In this document: in pieces, positions 45,559 through 57,400 of the stretch
How the letters are laid out: every line of letters begins with the position of its first letter
How positions within the stretch are numbered: position 1 is the first letter of the stretch
The notes under the pieces: model-generated
What the model saw: only the letters and a program-made list of their open reading frames with translations
Told to the model about the DNA's origin: nothing
Database searches by the model: none
Assembly: GCF_014633365.1 (NCBI RefSeq)
Contig: NC_068338.1
Location: forward strand, 14,208,616-14,272,615
Source of the DNA: Diospyros lotus
Lineage: Eukaryota > Streptophyta > Magnoliopsida > Ericales > Ebenaceae
Direction: 5' to 3'
Length of the DNA stretch: 64,000 nt
Translations under genes and position numbers: made by a program

Positions 45559-45826
45559 TGTTGAATTTTGACTTAGTAGCTGCTGATATGGTTTGAAGAA
45601 GTCAAAATAAATTAGGATTATCCATAACCAATAAATTAGCAAATATCTGATATTGTTTGTTAGTTGTTTTGGCTGGATATTATGCCATATTATTCTCCAC
45701 TTTATGCTCATTTCAGTTTACATTTTAGCTGTATAAATTGGAGTTTATGATTAAATAAAATATATTACTTTTGCTTTGGTATTTTTTTTCCCTTCTATTT
45801 TCTTCTTTCTTCATAAAATACCAACA
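45559..45826 (+). repeat. 5' LTR of the small LTR element
   Basis: Starts TGTTGAATTTTGACTTAG and ends AATACCAACA. GCTGTATAAATTGG near 45730 is a TATA-like box giving a plausible transcript start about 25-30 bp later. Confidence 0.9.
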
Positions 45827-45828
45827 AA

Positions 45829-45840
45829 TGGTATCAGAGC
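45829..45840 (+). other. Primer-binding site of the small LTR element
   Basis: TGGTATCAGAGC, complementary to plant initiator Met-tRNA, two bases after the 5' LTR. Confidence 0.9.
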
Positions 45841-45880
45841 CCTTCTTCTTGAGGGACCTGTGAGATTGAGTAAACCAAAA

Positions 45881-46192
45881 ATGGAGGGCCCAAAGAAATA
45901 TGTGTTTGTAGATGTTTCTCTTGAAGAAACATTACAGAAGAGTTCTTTTGGAGGTTTTGAGGAAACAACTGCATTAGAATCATCAAAGAATGCTGAGGTT
46001 GTGAACCAAGTTTCTTAGAATAGAACTGCTTCTGCACCTGAGGTTGGTGTTTCTCAAGGTTCATCGTTAGCCTGGAAAAAAAGTTCTGGTTTGTCAGTGG
46101 AAGCTTTGAAAAAAAATTATGCAAGATCCAACTATGCAGAAGATGGTTTATCCATATCTGCCAGAAGAGATGAGGAATCCTTCTACATTTAA
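45881..46192 (+). pseudogene. ORF of unknown nature inside the small LTR element
   Basis: An AAAATGG start at 45881 opens a frame of 45 codons (MEGPKKYVFVDVSLEETLQK at its start) to TAG at 46016, and continues in the same frame to TAA at 46190. Without the TAG it would be 103 codons. It is acidic then basic, rich in Ser and Glu. It resembles neither Gag nor Pol and I do not recognise it. It could be a captured host-gene fragment, or chance. Confidence 0.35.
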
Positions 46193-46398
46193 ATGGATGC
46201 TGCAGATCACAACAATAAGAAGGAGAAGCTAGAACTACTGCTGACCAACATGAGGAGGAGGAGTTATTTTAACTCTACTAAAAAAAAACCAACCATACCT
46301 ATATCTCATAACTATAAAATCATAAAATGCCCATATGCTATATCCAAGACATGCCAAAATTTAAAATTTACATTTGCAGCCCCAAAGTCAAGGAGGAG

Positions 46399-46666
46399 TG
46401 TTAAATTTTGACTTAGTAGCTGCTGATGTGGTTTGAAGAAGTCAAAATAAATTAGGATTATCCATAACCAATAAATTAGCAAATATCTGATATTGTTTGT
46501 TAGTTGTTTTGGCTAGATATTATGTCATATTATTCTCTACTTTATGCTCATTTCAGTTTACATTTTAACTGTATAAATTGGAGTTTACAATTGAATAAAA
46601 TATATGACTTTTACTTTGATATTTTTTTTCCCTTCCATTTTCTTCTTTCTTCATAGAATACCAACA
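46399..46666 (+). repeat. 3' LTR of the small LTR element
   Basis: 268 bp, TGTTAAATTTTGACTTAG to GAATACCAACA, same length as the 5' LTR with about 14 substitutions, mostly transitions. Confidence 0.9.
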
Positions 46667-46671
46667 TGCTT

Positions 46672-48983
46672 CTTCATGATTAATATCAGAATTAGTTGGG
46701 TGTGTCTTCCAAAGTTGGGTGTTCTGTCATCTGGAAATCCCTCCATTCTCATAGAGGACCCCAAATTGATGGTGTTAAGATCTGGTTACTAATTGAATTT
46801 ATATGATTTGGACGAGACTTATATCACAAGCTAAGATGGACTGGATTTGAATTACTTGCATAGACAAAAACAATGAGGACTCCCGTGGGGCTTATTGAGA
46901 TTGTCACTCCAATTTTTAAGTCAGTAAAATGTTGGATAAAGATTTTTTACATTAATGAGACTAAGACTATGAGTTATCATTGTTGGTATTATTAAGTTAT
47001 TGTATATTTTGAATGATTTTGACTTTTTCCAATTGATTTGAAAACGAAAATTAACCTAGTTTGATAATAAATTTTTTAATCTTACTAGGTGTTATAAAAT
47101 AAAATTGATGATAATCGTTCCTTATTATAAAGTAGGAATACTTAGGAAGCGAGGACATGAATTTGGGATATGAAATAAATTAATTAAAAAAATGTAGTAG
47201 TAGCCAGTAGGGCCCTAATGGACCAAATTTAAATTGCCCTCAACAGCCCATTAATGGGCATGTAAAGTGGATCTTGCCAGATGGGCTGACCCATTTCGCC
47301 CACTTATAGTTGTTTAATTTTAAAAATAATTAAAATTACTATTGTCTCAAAATGCTGGCGAATGAAAAGTTAAAATGTACATACAAATTTACAATTTATA
47401 TATAGATTATAATATACAAAATTACAAACAATACATTATATAGAACAATATATGTGTGTGTTAAATAAATTATTATACTCCAATATATTCATTTACAATT
47501 ATAATTTATTAAAAAATCGGGGCAAATGGGGCTGTGTTTTGTGGAGTCATGAACGGTAGGACCCATGACTTGGACCCGACCCAATTCATGTGGAGCGGCC
47601 CTTGGCGTCTTACACGCCTAGATAATTAATTAAATAGTAATTAATGAAGTAATTAATAATGGAAGATGCACAAAACCAATGGGTACGATGCATTGGGTGG
47701 GTTGCTGGGTTGTGGAAGATGCGCCACCTTCGTCAATTGATAGGTCAAAATAATCAAATTATTTTAAGAGTATATATTTGGCTTAATTTATTTACTCATC
47801 AACCTAACCTAGCTATATATGGTTCTACGTACTCTAATACTAATAGCACCTTATATATATAATACATTATGCTAGCTAATTGATTCAGTTTTCACGCGTA
47901 TCATCCAAGGATTTTGCCCAATTAATATAACCTTCCATCCCTAACACCTGGTAGAAAATTTTTATCAAGTGTCATAAATTTTTTATTATGATAGTTGCAG
48001 TAAAGAAGGAGGAGGAGTGCGGTGGCAACAAATTTTTATTATGGCAATCGCGATAAAAAAGGAGGGGTGTGGCAGCAACAAGTAGCAATAAAGGAGGAGG
48101 TGTGCGACGACCCTAAGCAACGAAGGAGAAGGTGTGTGGTGGTAGAAAAGAAGATAGTCTGTGACAACAATGAACGACGATAGCTGTCAAAATGGAGCGT
48201 GGAGGCTATGGTGGGTGGCAACCGACTATGAGTTTGTTGGTCTTCTTCCTTTTTTTTTTTTTCTCTTTAACTCTTAAACCTTCAGTTCATTTAGGATTTT
48301 ATTTCATTTTAATTTTTAAGCGAAGTATTTATATGGTGTGTTTATTTTTTAGTTAAACCTAATTTGGAGAAAATTTAAGCAAACTTAACCACACCAATTC
48401 TATATTGAGATACTTAATAATTTGATTAACAATTAATATGTCTCAATTATTACATTAATTAATATAAATTGTAAAAGTTTTTATTCTTTTGCATATTACT
48501 CAACAACAATGTGTTCAAACTTCCATATCCTTTAAATAATTACTTACTATGTTTTTATGTCACCATTATATATATAATTATATATATATTGATGTAATAC
48601 TACTTAATTTATAATAGTCTTACTCAAAATTAACAATAATTTTAATCACTATTATGAATTATTGTTAATTTTTTATAGTATTATTATAAACTATTATTGA
48701 TTTTAGATAAAATTATTATAAATTTTATTTGTGAATACAATACTTGAAATTAATACAACATTAGTCAAGCAAATTAAGTATTGCTTGAGTAAGTCTTTTT
48801 GATATTTAAATAAATATGACTATAATCAACTTGTAATTTTAATTTAATCAATTAATAATTATTATATCTAAAACCTTTTCAAACACTACAAAGTATGGTT
48901 GACTCATAATAGGCGGCGCCAAACAGCACCCTGCATCCATAAAACCAGTTCTTGATCGGTGGTATCATATATTATGGCATTTT
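46672..48983. other. AT-rich intergenic DNA; purine-rich minisatellite-like patch near 48000-48150
   Basis: No gene or element ends were recognised. At about 48004-48150 a degenerate unit close to AAGGAGGAGGTGTGCG(G) recurs several times with ATGGCAATCGCGATAAAAAA-type spacers. The 67-codon frame at 47659 lacks features of a real gene. Confidence 0.35.
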
Positions 48984-49066
48984 GCGATTAATGTCAAACA
49001 CTTGTTTATATCAACAGTACTTGCCTGCGATTAATGTCAAACACTTGTTTATATCAACACTTGCCT
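48984..49066. repeat. 43-bp tandem duplication
   Basis: GCGATTAATGTCAAACACTT begins at 48984 and again at 49027; the second unit lacks two bases (GT). A (TA)n stretch follows directly. Confidence 0.85.
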
Positions 49067-49559
49067 ATATATATATATATATATATATTAACAGTTAAAT
49101 GGTCAATCACGTATATATATATATATATGTTGGACGGGTGGATGCAGGAGAGTAGCTAGCTAGTCTGCAAGCAACAACCCCATCATGTAAATGGATGAAG
49201 GAAGTAAAGAAATGAAGGAAGCATGCAATCATGTGACTGTGTGATCGAGGAAATTATCACCTGTTCTCATCCAACATATATAGCTAGTTGCTTAATTTTA
49301 TATATATACATTGTGTTTAGTCAATCGCATGCATGCAGCATATAATTATAATTTTCTAATCTTAAAGGTACACAAATGCATGCAATAATGGAGCAACAAG
49401 GTGGCAAATTAGTCTTAATAAAGACTTGCAATCATACATATATATATGCAACCTTGGTAGTTAATTACTTAAATTACCTCAGTTTCCAGTCCATCCTCCA
49501 TACAACTCTTGCAGCCCTGCTCTACTACTAAAAACAAATGTGCTTCATATTAATCCAAC

Positions 49560-49611
<52 letters not shown>

Positions 49612-51829
49612 ATATATATATATATATATGGCAAGCTTATCCATATTACTACACAATAGCTTGTTGCCACGTAGCATGAGAATGCATTTAACAAATGCCA
49701 TCGTCTTCAAATGAGATTGATATATATATATATATATATATTAAAGAGTAAGGCTTTAATAGATAAACACATTTAACAATTAGACACTCAATTACACTAT
49801 TTATTTCACTCTTTTCTAAGCCTTAACTTGTTCGTCAAAAGCCATATCGAGAGGCAAAATCCTACCCTTTCTGAAGAGTTCACAACTCAAGCATACTTGG
49901 TGACCTACCCTAATATCATCACCTTCATTTATACATAAACTAAAAATTTATCACTTGTAATACTATGAATGAATTCTGATGAGACTTTTCTAATAAACAA
50001 ATTGGCATGGAATTATGGAATTAAGTTATGACAAAGCGATTTTAATTTATTAGGCATCTCCATTCTATAAATTAGATGATAATGACTAGTTCTTACGACC
50101 ACAGATAATGTGGTCATGTTTTATAATCTGTTCAAATGCAAGTTGGCAACTAACTAATTAACCCCAATCCTGAGGGCTATATTTTGGGGAGAAGTGGAGC
50201 TTTTGTTAATTATATTCATAGGCCAATATGTGTTGTGCTACTCCAAAGTGGGTATAGTTTCACATGTATGCTATCTGTATGACATTGAAGCCAAGCTAGG
50301 TTGGTCTAATACTGATCCATTGGTAATTATATATGTCAAGATGTTACTAGAAAACGCAACAAAAAAATTTATGTACATTTTTATTTTTTATATATGCATG
50401 GCAGCTTAAAAAGGACTTATTTTTTGAAAAATAGGAAATTTAGTCAATTGAGTAAAGATAACATGCCCAAAATTCAATTATATATATATATATTTTGAGA
50501 CATTCAGTCGATTAAGTCTGTCTTTCAACCGACTCAGTGAAGGTAGAATCAGTTTATAATATAGGCCTCTAATTCAGTTTGTGGGCAACGTGGAGTTCTA
50601 ATCTCACATCATATTTTCAAAGTACCAAGTATTTCTTAAACTATATGGTGAAGAACTCGCTACTCATAGCACAAGTTCTTTAAACGAGCTAGAATTCATT
50701 ACGTACACTGAGTAACAAGGTTCATTCTAATCTCGCTATGGGTAACAGCGAGTTTAATAAGTGCCAAATGATGTTGTTTGGGCTTTTGCCAAGCAGCAAG
50801 TTGGACCTTCACTCTTGGCCTCTAGAGCTTCTAGTCGAGGATTGGCTTTGAAAGAACTCACTAGTAACCTAGACAGTGTGTGATTGTTGAAGCTTTCCCC
50901 TAGCTTGCTGGCGAACTACAAACAATTAATGATCGAAGCTACAAACTTCCCCTTGCTAGCGAATTTTTAGATGAGGTCGTTGTCTATCTCACATACTCTC
51001 ACTCACTCTCTATATGTCTATGTCACTTACTCTTGTTCACTGATTCTCTATCACCGACCAACGACAATCGTGGGCTCGAGGTCGATTACAGCATCCTTTT
51101 AGCCCAAGTCCCTCTCCTTCTCATCATCTTTATAGTTAGTTATCTTTCCACCTCTTTGCTATATTTATACAAAATTCTGATTTAAGGTTTACCATTTGGT
51201 TATTTGATCTAGGGTTTGCAATTGGGATTTCTTGATTTGAGATTGTTTCATCTAGGGTTTTGATTTAGCTTTTGATGTGATTTAGGATTCTTTGATTTAA
51301 GATTGGATGCGATTTTTGAATGTTTGAATTAAGACTTCAATTTGGGTTTCTCGATTAGGGGTTGTTTGATTCAAGGATTTCATGTAGGGTTATTTGATTT
51401 GGGGATTTAATGTAAGGTTGTTTGATTGAGGGATTTGGTTGATTATTTTGTTGATTCTGAATTAGGGATTTATTGGTTAGGAACTGTTTTAAGAAAGGTC
51501 TGTTGATTGAGAATTGATGTAAATAAGGTGGGATTTTGGATAGATATTACGGACTATATTTTTTTTATAATTGTACAAATTGGTAAATAGGTATTCAAAA
51601 TAAATGAAAAATGGTATGAGATATTTTTAATTTTGTAAACGTTTATACTAAGTATATACCATTCGATGCAAGAACTTACTCTCTGCGTGATTTTTGAAAA
51701 GGTATGAACAGTCAAACCCTTACAATTTGATGTTACTAAAAGTGGTTTAGGTTGGTTCTAGGGATAATTTGACTTGCGACGGATATAGTGCGATTTTTGA
51801 GGTGGACTAGGGGGTTGATTGTAATATCC
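49067..51829. other. AT-rich intergenic DNA with microsatellites and degenerate GATTTAGGGTT phrases
   Basis: (TA)n tracts occur near 49067-49090, 49115-49128 and 49718-49740. From about 51190 to 51480 phrases like GATTTAGGGTT, GATTAGGGGTTG and TTGATTGAGGG recur irregularly. Nothing codes convincingly; the frame at 50194-50409 is unsupported. Confidence 0.35.
49565..49629. repeat. Compound microsatellite (TC)n-(TA)n
   Basis: A perfect TC repeat of about 43 bases (49565-49607) is followed by GCA and a TA repeat of about 19 bases. It is the source of an Arg-Glu repeat in a spurious minus-strand frame. Confidence 0.95.
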
Positions 51830-52368
51830 CTTCAGTTATAGGAAGGATTGAAATAACTTATTTTGATGAATTTACGTAAATTTTTTAGAGAGTTATTTAT
51901 CTCTGAGCTTCCCCAACTCAAATACATTTAACCTAAAAGTCATTTACATACATTCAACTCAAAAAGTATCTACCTGGTATTGTTTCATTTCTCTGAGCTC
52001 TTGGGATATTATATTATCTCTTTTTGAGCACATGACGTTCTTCTTATACGACCTTACAACTGGTCCCAGCTTTTCCCTGTCCAGTATCCCCAGCCTTGGG
52101 CTAGTACACGGTCCCAATACACGCCCCGAGTCGATTCTGATACCACCTATAATTAACATCTCGCATCTAATAATAGAAAGAATCGAAACAACTTACTCTT
52201 GATGGGCCTACGCGAATTTCCTAAGGGATTACATCCATGAGCTTTCCCAATTCAAGCATACTTAATTCGAGAATTATTTGCCTATATTCAGCGCAAAAGG
52301 TATCTAGTTAATATTGTTTCCTTTTTTACTTATTCTCTTCTCTAAACTCTTGGGGTATTATATTAACA
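51830..52368 (-). mobile_element. Candidate miniature TRIM-like LTR element, about 540 bp
   Basis: Two related direct repeats, A (51830 to about 52016) and B (about 52150-52368), share ordered phrases: GAAAGAATCGAAACAACTTA against GAAGGATTGAAATAACTTA, then CGCGAATTT/CGTAAATTT and GAGCTTTCCCAATTCAAGCA against GAGCTTCCCCAACTCAAATA. Both end in GGGGTATTATA or GGGATATTATA. Between them, next to B, lies GATTCTGATACCA (52133-52145), a Met-tRNA primer site on the minus strand. That makes B the 5' LTR and the internal region only about 130 bp. No exact TSD was found, and A and B are diverged, so it is old or composite. Confidence 0.5.
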
Positions 52369-52630
52369 TTGTAATACCCCAACTAAGAGCTCTTAGATTT
52401 TGATTTTCAACCTATTTCTCTTCTTAAACCATTAGATTTCAATTCTTTATTTATGATTTGGAAAATTGCTACTAATAAAATTTGTTGACCCGTGGTGATC
52501 AAAAGGGATTTCTCATTGACTAGATTTCAACGAGTTGCCCCAAAAATCTAAGCTAACCTTTAAAACAAGGGGTTGGATTTGTAATACTCCAAAATTTTAA
52601 TAATTTTGAAATAATAAGAAAATTAAGGTG

Positions 52631-53554
52631 GTGTTCTCTCCGTGTTTTAATTTTGAGTTTTGAGTTTTGAATTTATTTTTTATTTTATGTTTTAGGTATT
52701 TATGTTGAGATTATTGAAAATGTATTCTATTTGTCATTCTGAAAAAATGTTTCTCAAAACTGAAAACTAAAAATGCATTCACTTTGAGATTTTGAGAAAA
52801 ATTATTTTATGATATTTTATTCAATAAATTTGATTCAAAGTAAATTGTAAATATTTATTAATAAATTATAAATTTAATTTAATAAATTTAAAATATAATA
52901 CCAAGAATAATCAATGATTTAATCATATATAATAATGTATTAAAATTACAAAATACTTTTTAAAATTATTTTTAATTTGATTCAACTAATAATTTCATAA
53001 TAAAATTATTTTTACCTACAAATAAAATTTTGACATTAATTTTAAAATTTAGATTGCTCACCATAAATAGCAACAGAAAAAATTTATTCAAAATCATTTT
53101 ACAAAATAGAAGAAATAGTGTGGAAGACATACGTAATCACAGAAAAGAAATGGCAGAAGGTAAAGGCGATGGGGGTGATGGCAATGGCGGTGGTGGTGGT
53201 GGATCTAGGCTTGGAGGGCAGTGGCGGTGATGGTGGTGGAGGGCAATGGCAATGGTGGTGATGGCAGTGGCGATGGAAGATCTGGTTCTCTTGTTGGAAA
53301 AGAGCAAGTGGAGATTGGAAGAGAGAATGGAGAGGAAGTGCGTGAGAAGGAAAACGCTTGTGTTTTTCGAGTTTTCAATTTTTGCCGTGTTTTGGCTGAA
53401 AACAGCCAAAACGATTTTTTGTTGTTTTTTATTTTCTTTACAAAATTTTTTGTTGTTTTTGAAAATGCGTTTTTGAAAATAACAACGAGAACACATTTTT
53501 AGTGTTTTAAAAAACTGAAAACAAAAAATGGTCTAAAAATGATAAAGAGAACAC
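52631..53554. mobile_element. MITE-like element (copy 2) carrying a Gly-rich insert
   Basis: The ends GTGTTCTCTCCGTGTTTT and AATGATAAAGAGAACAC are inverted at GTGTTCTCT. Subterminal TTTTGAGTTTTGAATTT and the internal CACTTTGAGATTTTGAGA match the element at 5313-5829. It holds extra DNA, including a GGTGATGG/GGCAATGG repeat at about 53146-53290 and codon-like sequence to about 53390. No TSD could be fixed (9-bp and 8-bp flanks do not match). Confidence 0.5.
53146..53290. repeat. GGTGATGGCAATGG minisatellite-like repeat
   Basis: Variants of GGTGATGG, GGCAATGG and GGTGGTGG alternate over some 145 bp. Every frame gives low-complexity peptides (Gly-Asp or His-Pro rich), so no protein is inferred. 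Confidence 0.75.
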
Positions 53555-54480
53555 GTCATAAATTTATGAAGATATGTATAAATTGGGAATAAATATAATG
53601 GGAAAAATTATGAATTTCAAGAATTTAATTAGAATTTTTTGGAAATAATTTTGTCAAGGAAATATATGTATGCATATATATTTTTTGAAAATAAATTAAT
53701 AAATATGTAAATATATGTTTGGGAATAAAATAAAAAATCTAGAAAAATATATATGTACGTATGTGCATGAAATATTGAAAATTTTCAAGAATATTATTAA
53801 AATAAATAAAATTTTGAAGATTTATCCTAACGGAAAAGGGGGCTAGTTGCAAATAAATTTTGATATCATCTTTAGGGGCCAGTGCTATAAATAAATATTT
53901 TAGAGGGGTTAAAAAATATTTTTCTACTTTTGGGGGGTCAAAATGTAATAAGGAAATATTGAACCTAAGTGTGATAAAAGTGGGACTGAAATGTAATTTA
54001 CAGAAAAGAAAATTGCCAAGGATTGGCAGGTGCATATGGTCATTTCCAGCCACGGTGGCACCAGTAGAACCCTTAGAGGAGGCCCAATGATAACTCTATG
54101 GTCAATATATATGGCCTTTGATCAGTGGAGAAGCCCCTATTCTCCCTATAAATTGAAGTGTTTGGCCAAGGGTTTGAGGCACATATTTGAGTTTTTGAGG
54201 CTTAATTCAGTAAGTTTGGGGTAGATTCTGAGAATTCTGGTTATGGGGTTTTTGGTTCAAAAGGGTTCATTTGGGATTAGCTTAAAGGAGCTTAGTGTAG
54301 AATTAAGGGAGTTCTGGACTTGGCTGGAAACTCGGTACTTTGTCGAAATTTCAACCAGTTTTTGTATTCATGGGATTCTTTCTAGGTTGATTTGGGGTTA
54401 TGTGTATTCTAGAAAATGAGGCAGAAAGATGCAAAGGGCCCTTTCCATTGGGATTTCGATGCAAAAATAAAAGGGTTCGG

Positions 54481-57400
54481 ATTAGTTTTTGAGTCGTAAA
54501 AAAATTGGCCAATTGTTGGAAAAATGAGTTTGGTACGGCTCTAAATTTGACAATTTGAAGAAAGAATAAGTAAAACAAAAAGAGAAAAAAAATAAATAAT
54601 AGAGTCGGTGGTGGCAAAGAAGCGACTGGCAAAAAAGAATTAGGCATGTACAAAGCACATGCCAAATGAGGTGCGTGTTCAAGTCAAATAAAGAAAAAAA
54701 ATAAAAAATGAAGAAAATCCTCAAAAAATATAAAAATTTTCAAAAAAAAATTATTGGAACTTCATTTCACTTTCCAAGACAAGTAAAGGTTTAAGCAACA
54801 ATATGGCATGCAAATCAAGATAGGGCATGGAAATCCAAACAGTCAAATATAACAAAATCCGTGTGAATAGCCATCATCCCTTTCATATCTGCATATTGGG
54901 ACATACATAATCTTTATGTGAAGATTCATATCATATTTTTCATTTCTATTGCAATTTCAACCATTATTTATGAATAATTGCATTTAGTGACAATTTCATC
55001 AACAATAGTCATGTTCTAATTGGTGACAATGGTGAGTTCATTTGTAATTATTTACTTGTGTAATGTAACCTATGTGGTGGAACTCCCATATGTCACATAG
55101 TGATACTTAGAAATATGGAAGCACGATATACCATCTATTTGAATTGAATATAAATTTGTTCTAATTCTCACTTAAATATTTATATCTTATATTGACATAT
55201 TCAAACATAATAAAGACAAAAAGATAGTGAAATTTTAATATTATAGTTGTTATTACCTAATTTTTGCTATTTATTTTCAATTTAAGGATATTGTTATATA
55301 CCATAAAACGCTCAAATAAGTTATAAATTTGTTATAACTTTTCAAGTTATAAAATTTTTATCTAAAGTTACGGATTTTATTTTATTAAAATTATTATGTT
55401 ATTCATGTCGGGTAAAATAACATTTACCCGATAAAAGTAAAATCAGAAAGAGGGCATGGGCTCTACCCCCACCATCGTGTGCTCGCATTGGAAAACATTT
55501 CTATAGTTGAAAAATAAAAAAAATTGACTTAAAATAATTATACCATAAATTTAGGTTCAATCTACATCATGTTTTGTGCTGAAACTCTTATTCTCTATCT
55601 AAACTTTATTTTTGAAGTATTTACATTAAGGGGGTAAAAAAAAGAATATTTTAAAACATTTGAGCAAAAATACAATTATTGAAAAATTTTCCAACTCCCA
55701 AAGTACTGCATCTAAGAAATATTAGGGTACCACAAAATTGCACTGTGGATATCGTAAGCTCCAAACCTAAAAGGACTTTTTGATACTTAATTAAATTTAA
55801 AAATTAAAAAAAAAATTAGAGAATACGCGTCTACTAATCATAGCGATGACGCAATCAATAAACAAAATAAGAAAATGAGAGGCAAAGGTAAGAGATTGAC
55901 TGGTGATGTTACTTGGGGTACAAGCTTATTTATAATGTAATTTTGAATATATATTTATTTATTTATAAAAGAAAAGATATTTGGTTGACCATTTCATAAT
56001 TTTGAAATTGAATTGAAATTGCTTGAAACGTTCTAACGTCCTCGAGTGCGTTGACATTTTGAAACTCAAGAGCTTGCTCCACAAGCTAATATTCCCACGC
56101 GCCTGCGCGTGAACCAACCAACCAACCAGTTTAGATACCAACCAAACAGTACGTCACCGACGGGGCCCACTAAGGCAGCTCTGTAACTTACATCACCCAC
56201 CGTCCATCCAACCCCTGCAACGGTGGTGATCGATCTCGAACGCTTCGTTAATTGGACGTCGGTGCAGCTGACTTGTGTGAGCGTAACCGCGTTTTGTTGG
56301 AAGTTCTACGCATTAAAAAATTACAAACCAAACGGACACTGCCCAGCTGTGACAACTGACTGGTGAATTTAATATTCCCTCCTCTCTCCGTACTGGAAGT
56401 GGCGTACAGCTGCTGCTGCTGCCTTGCGGCCCCCTACTTAGTTTCGATCGGAAAATTCAATCCAAAGTCCAAACTATTATTTTAGGGATTATTGTTATTC
56501 TTATTTATAAGATTTTATTAATGAATTCATATATTTAATTTTTAATATATTTTTTAAAATTAATTTTAGTATAATAATTAAATAGAAATAAATAAACTTT
56601 AAATAGATAAAATTATTTATTAAATTTTATTTTTAATATTTAAATAATTCTATTAATTGATTAAATAATTCAAAGCACAATGTATTTTGTATTAATTAAT
56701 AAAATTATTTGAAAGTTAAATTTTTATTTTATTACACTCCAACACTTTTTAATTATTAATAAAATATTTTAAAATTCAATAAATTCATAATGAAATAATA
56801 AAAGTATTTAAATACTAAAAATAAAACATATATTAAATATATATTAACGACAAAACTTATAATAATTCAAATCATACCACAACTTCTGTAATTAATTAAT
56901 AACAATGTAGTCCTATTAATTAATTAATTAATTGCAGGGAAAGGATGGGGGCAAGGGAAAGGCGTGAATATTTGGCGGAACGTGGAAACGTGGCTGATTG
57001 AGAAGACAACACGTGGAAGGGAGTTTGAGAGTAGCTATCCGTTGAGTTGAGGCTGCCTGGGGATCTGCACGGACAGTTGTATTTGAGGGTGTCATGTCTG
57101 ATTTTTTTCGCTTTAAATATATTATAATAATTATAATAATAGTAAAATACGAAACCTCCTTTCCTTCTATATAAATATATAATAATATGATCTTACACTT
57201 TTGCAAAACCACCCCCTCAATTTATGAAAATTATCTACTAGCTTAAGCAGCAGTGCTATAAAATTACTCATATATTGGCCAACATTACTGTATTCATTCA
57301 TAGACCCTAAAGGGGGGATGCAATTTTGGTGGATGGAGGGTGCTGGTGTTATTTAGCTCCAAAAGGGGACGTTATTGCAATTGTAAGAACATTCAAGGGC

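Larger units (their letters stand above)
45559..46666 (+). mobile_element. Small non-autonomous LTR retrotransposon (1108 bp, TRIM/SMART-like), TSD TGCTT
   Basis: Two 268-bp LTRs (45559-45826 and 46399-46666) flank 572 bp. TGCTT is duplicated exactly (45554-45558 and 46667-46671). TGGTATCAGAGC at 45829-45840 is a perfect Met-tRNA primer site and CAAGGAGGAG (46389-46398) is the polypurine tract. The LTRs differ at about 14 positions, so it is older than the copia element at 38733. It encodes no Gag or Pol. Its leader after the primer site and its polypurine tract closely match that copia element, suggesting it was mobilised by such a relative (inference). Confidence 0.9.
52370..54480 (+). repeat. 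Gypsy-type LTR fragments, plus strand
   Basis: TGTAATACCCC at 52370 and TGTAATACTCCAAAATTTTA at 52580 are both typical gypsy LTR starts, so two partial LTRs seem to be joined. After the MITE (52631-53554), phrases such as AGTGGGACTGAAATGTAATT and a TATA-like CCCTATAAATTGAAG (about 54143-54157) follow, as in Tekay-like LTRs. No 3' end, primer site or gag was found. Confidence 0.5.

Noticed and set aside
49528..49710. Minus-strand frame with an Arg-Glu repeat
   Set aside because: Translation of a (TC)n microsatellite.
51190..51480. Possible interstitial telomere repeats (TTTAGGG-like)
   Set aside because: The TAGGGTT phrases are irregularly spaced and embedded in other sequence; there is no tandem run of the 7-mer.
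51830..52368. Cassandra TRIM (5S rRNA-bearing)
   Set aside because: No 5S rRNA-like promoter segment was found in either repeat.
53137..53502. His/Pro-rich and Gly-rich frames
   Set aside because: All come from the GGTGATGG minisatellite in three frames; no evidence for a protein.
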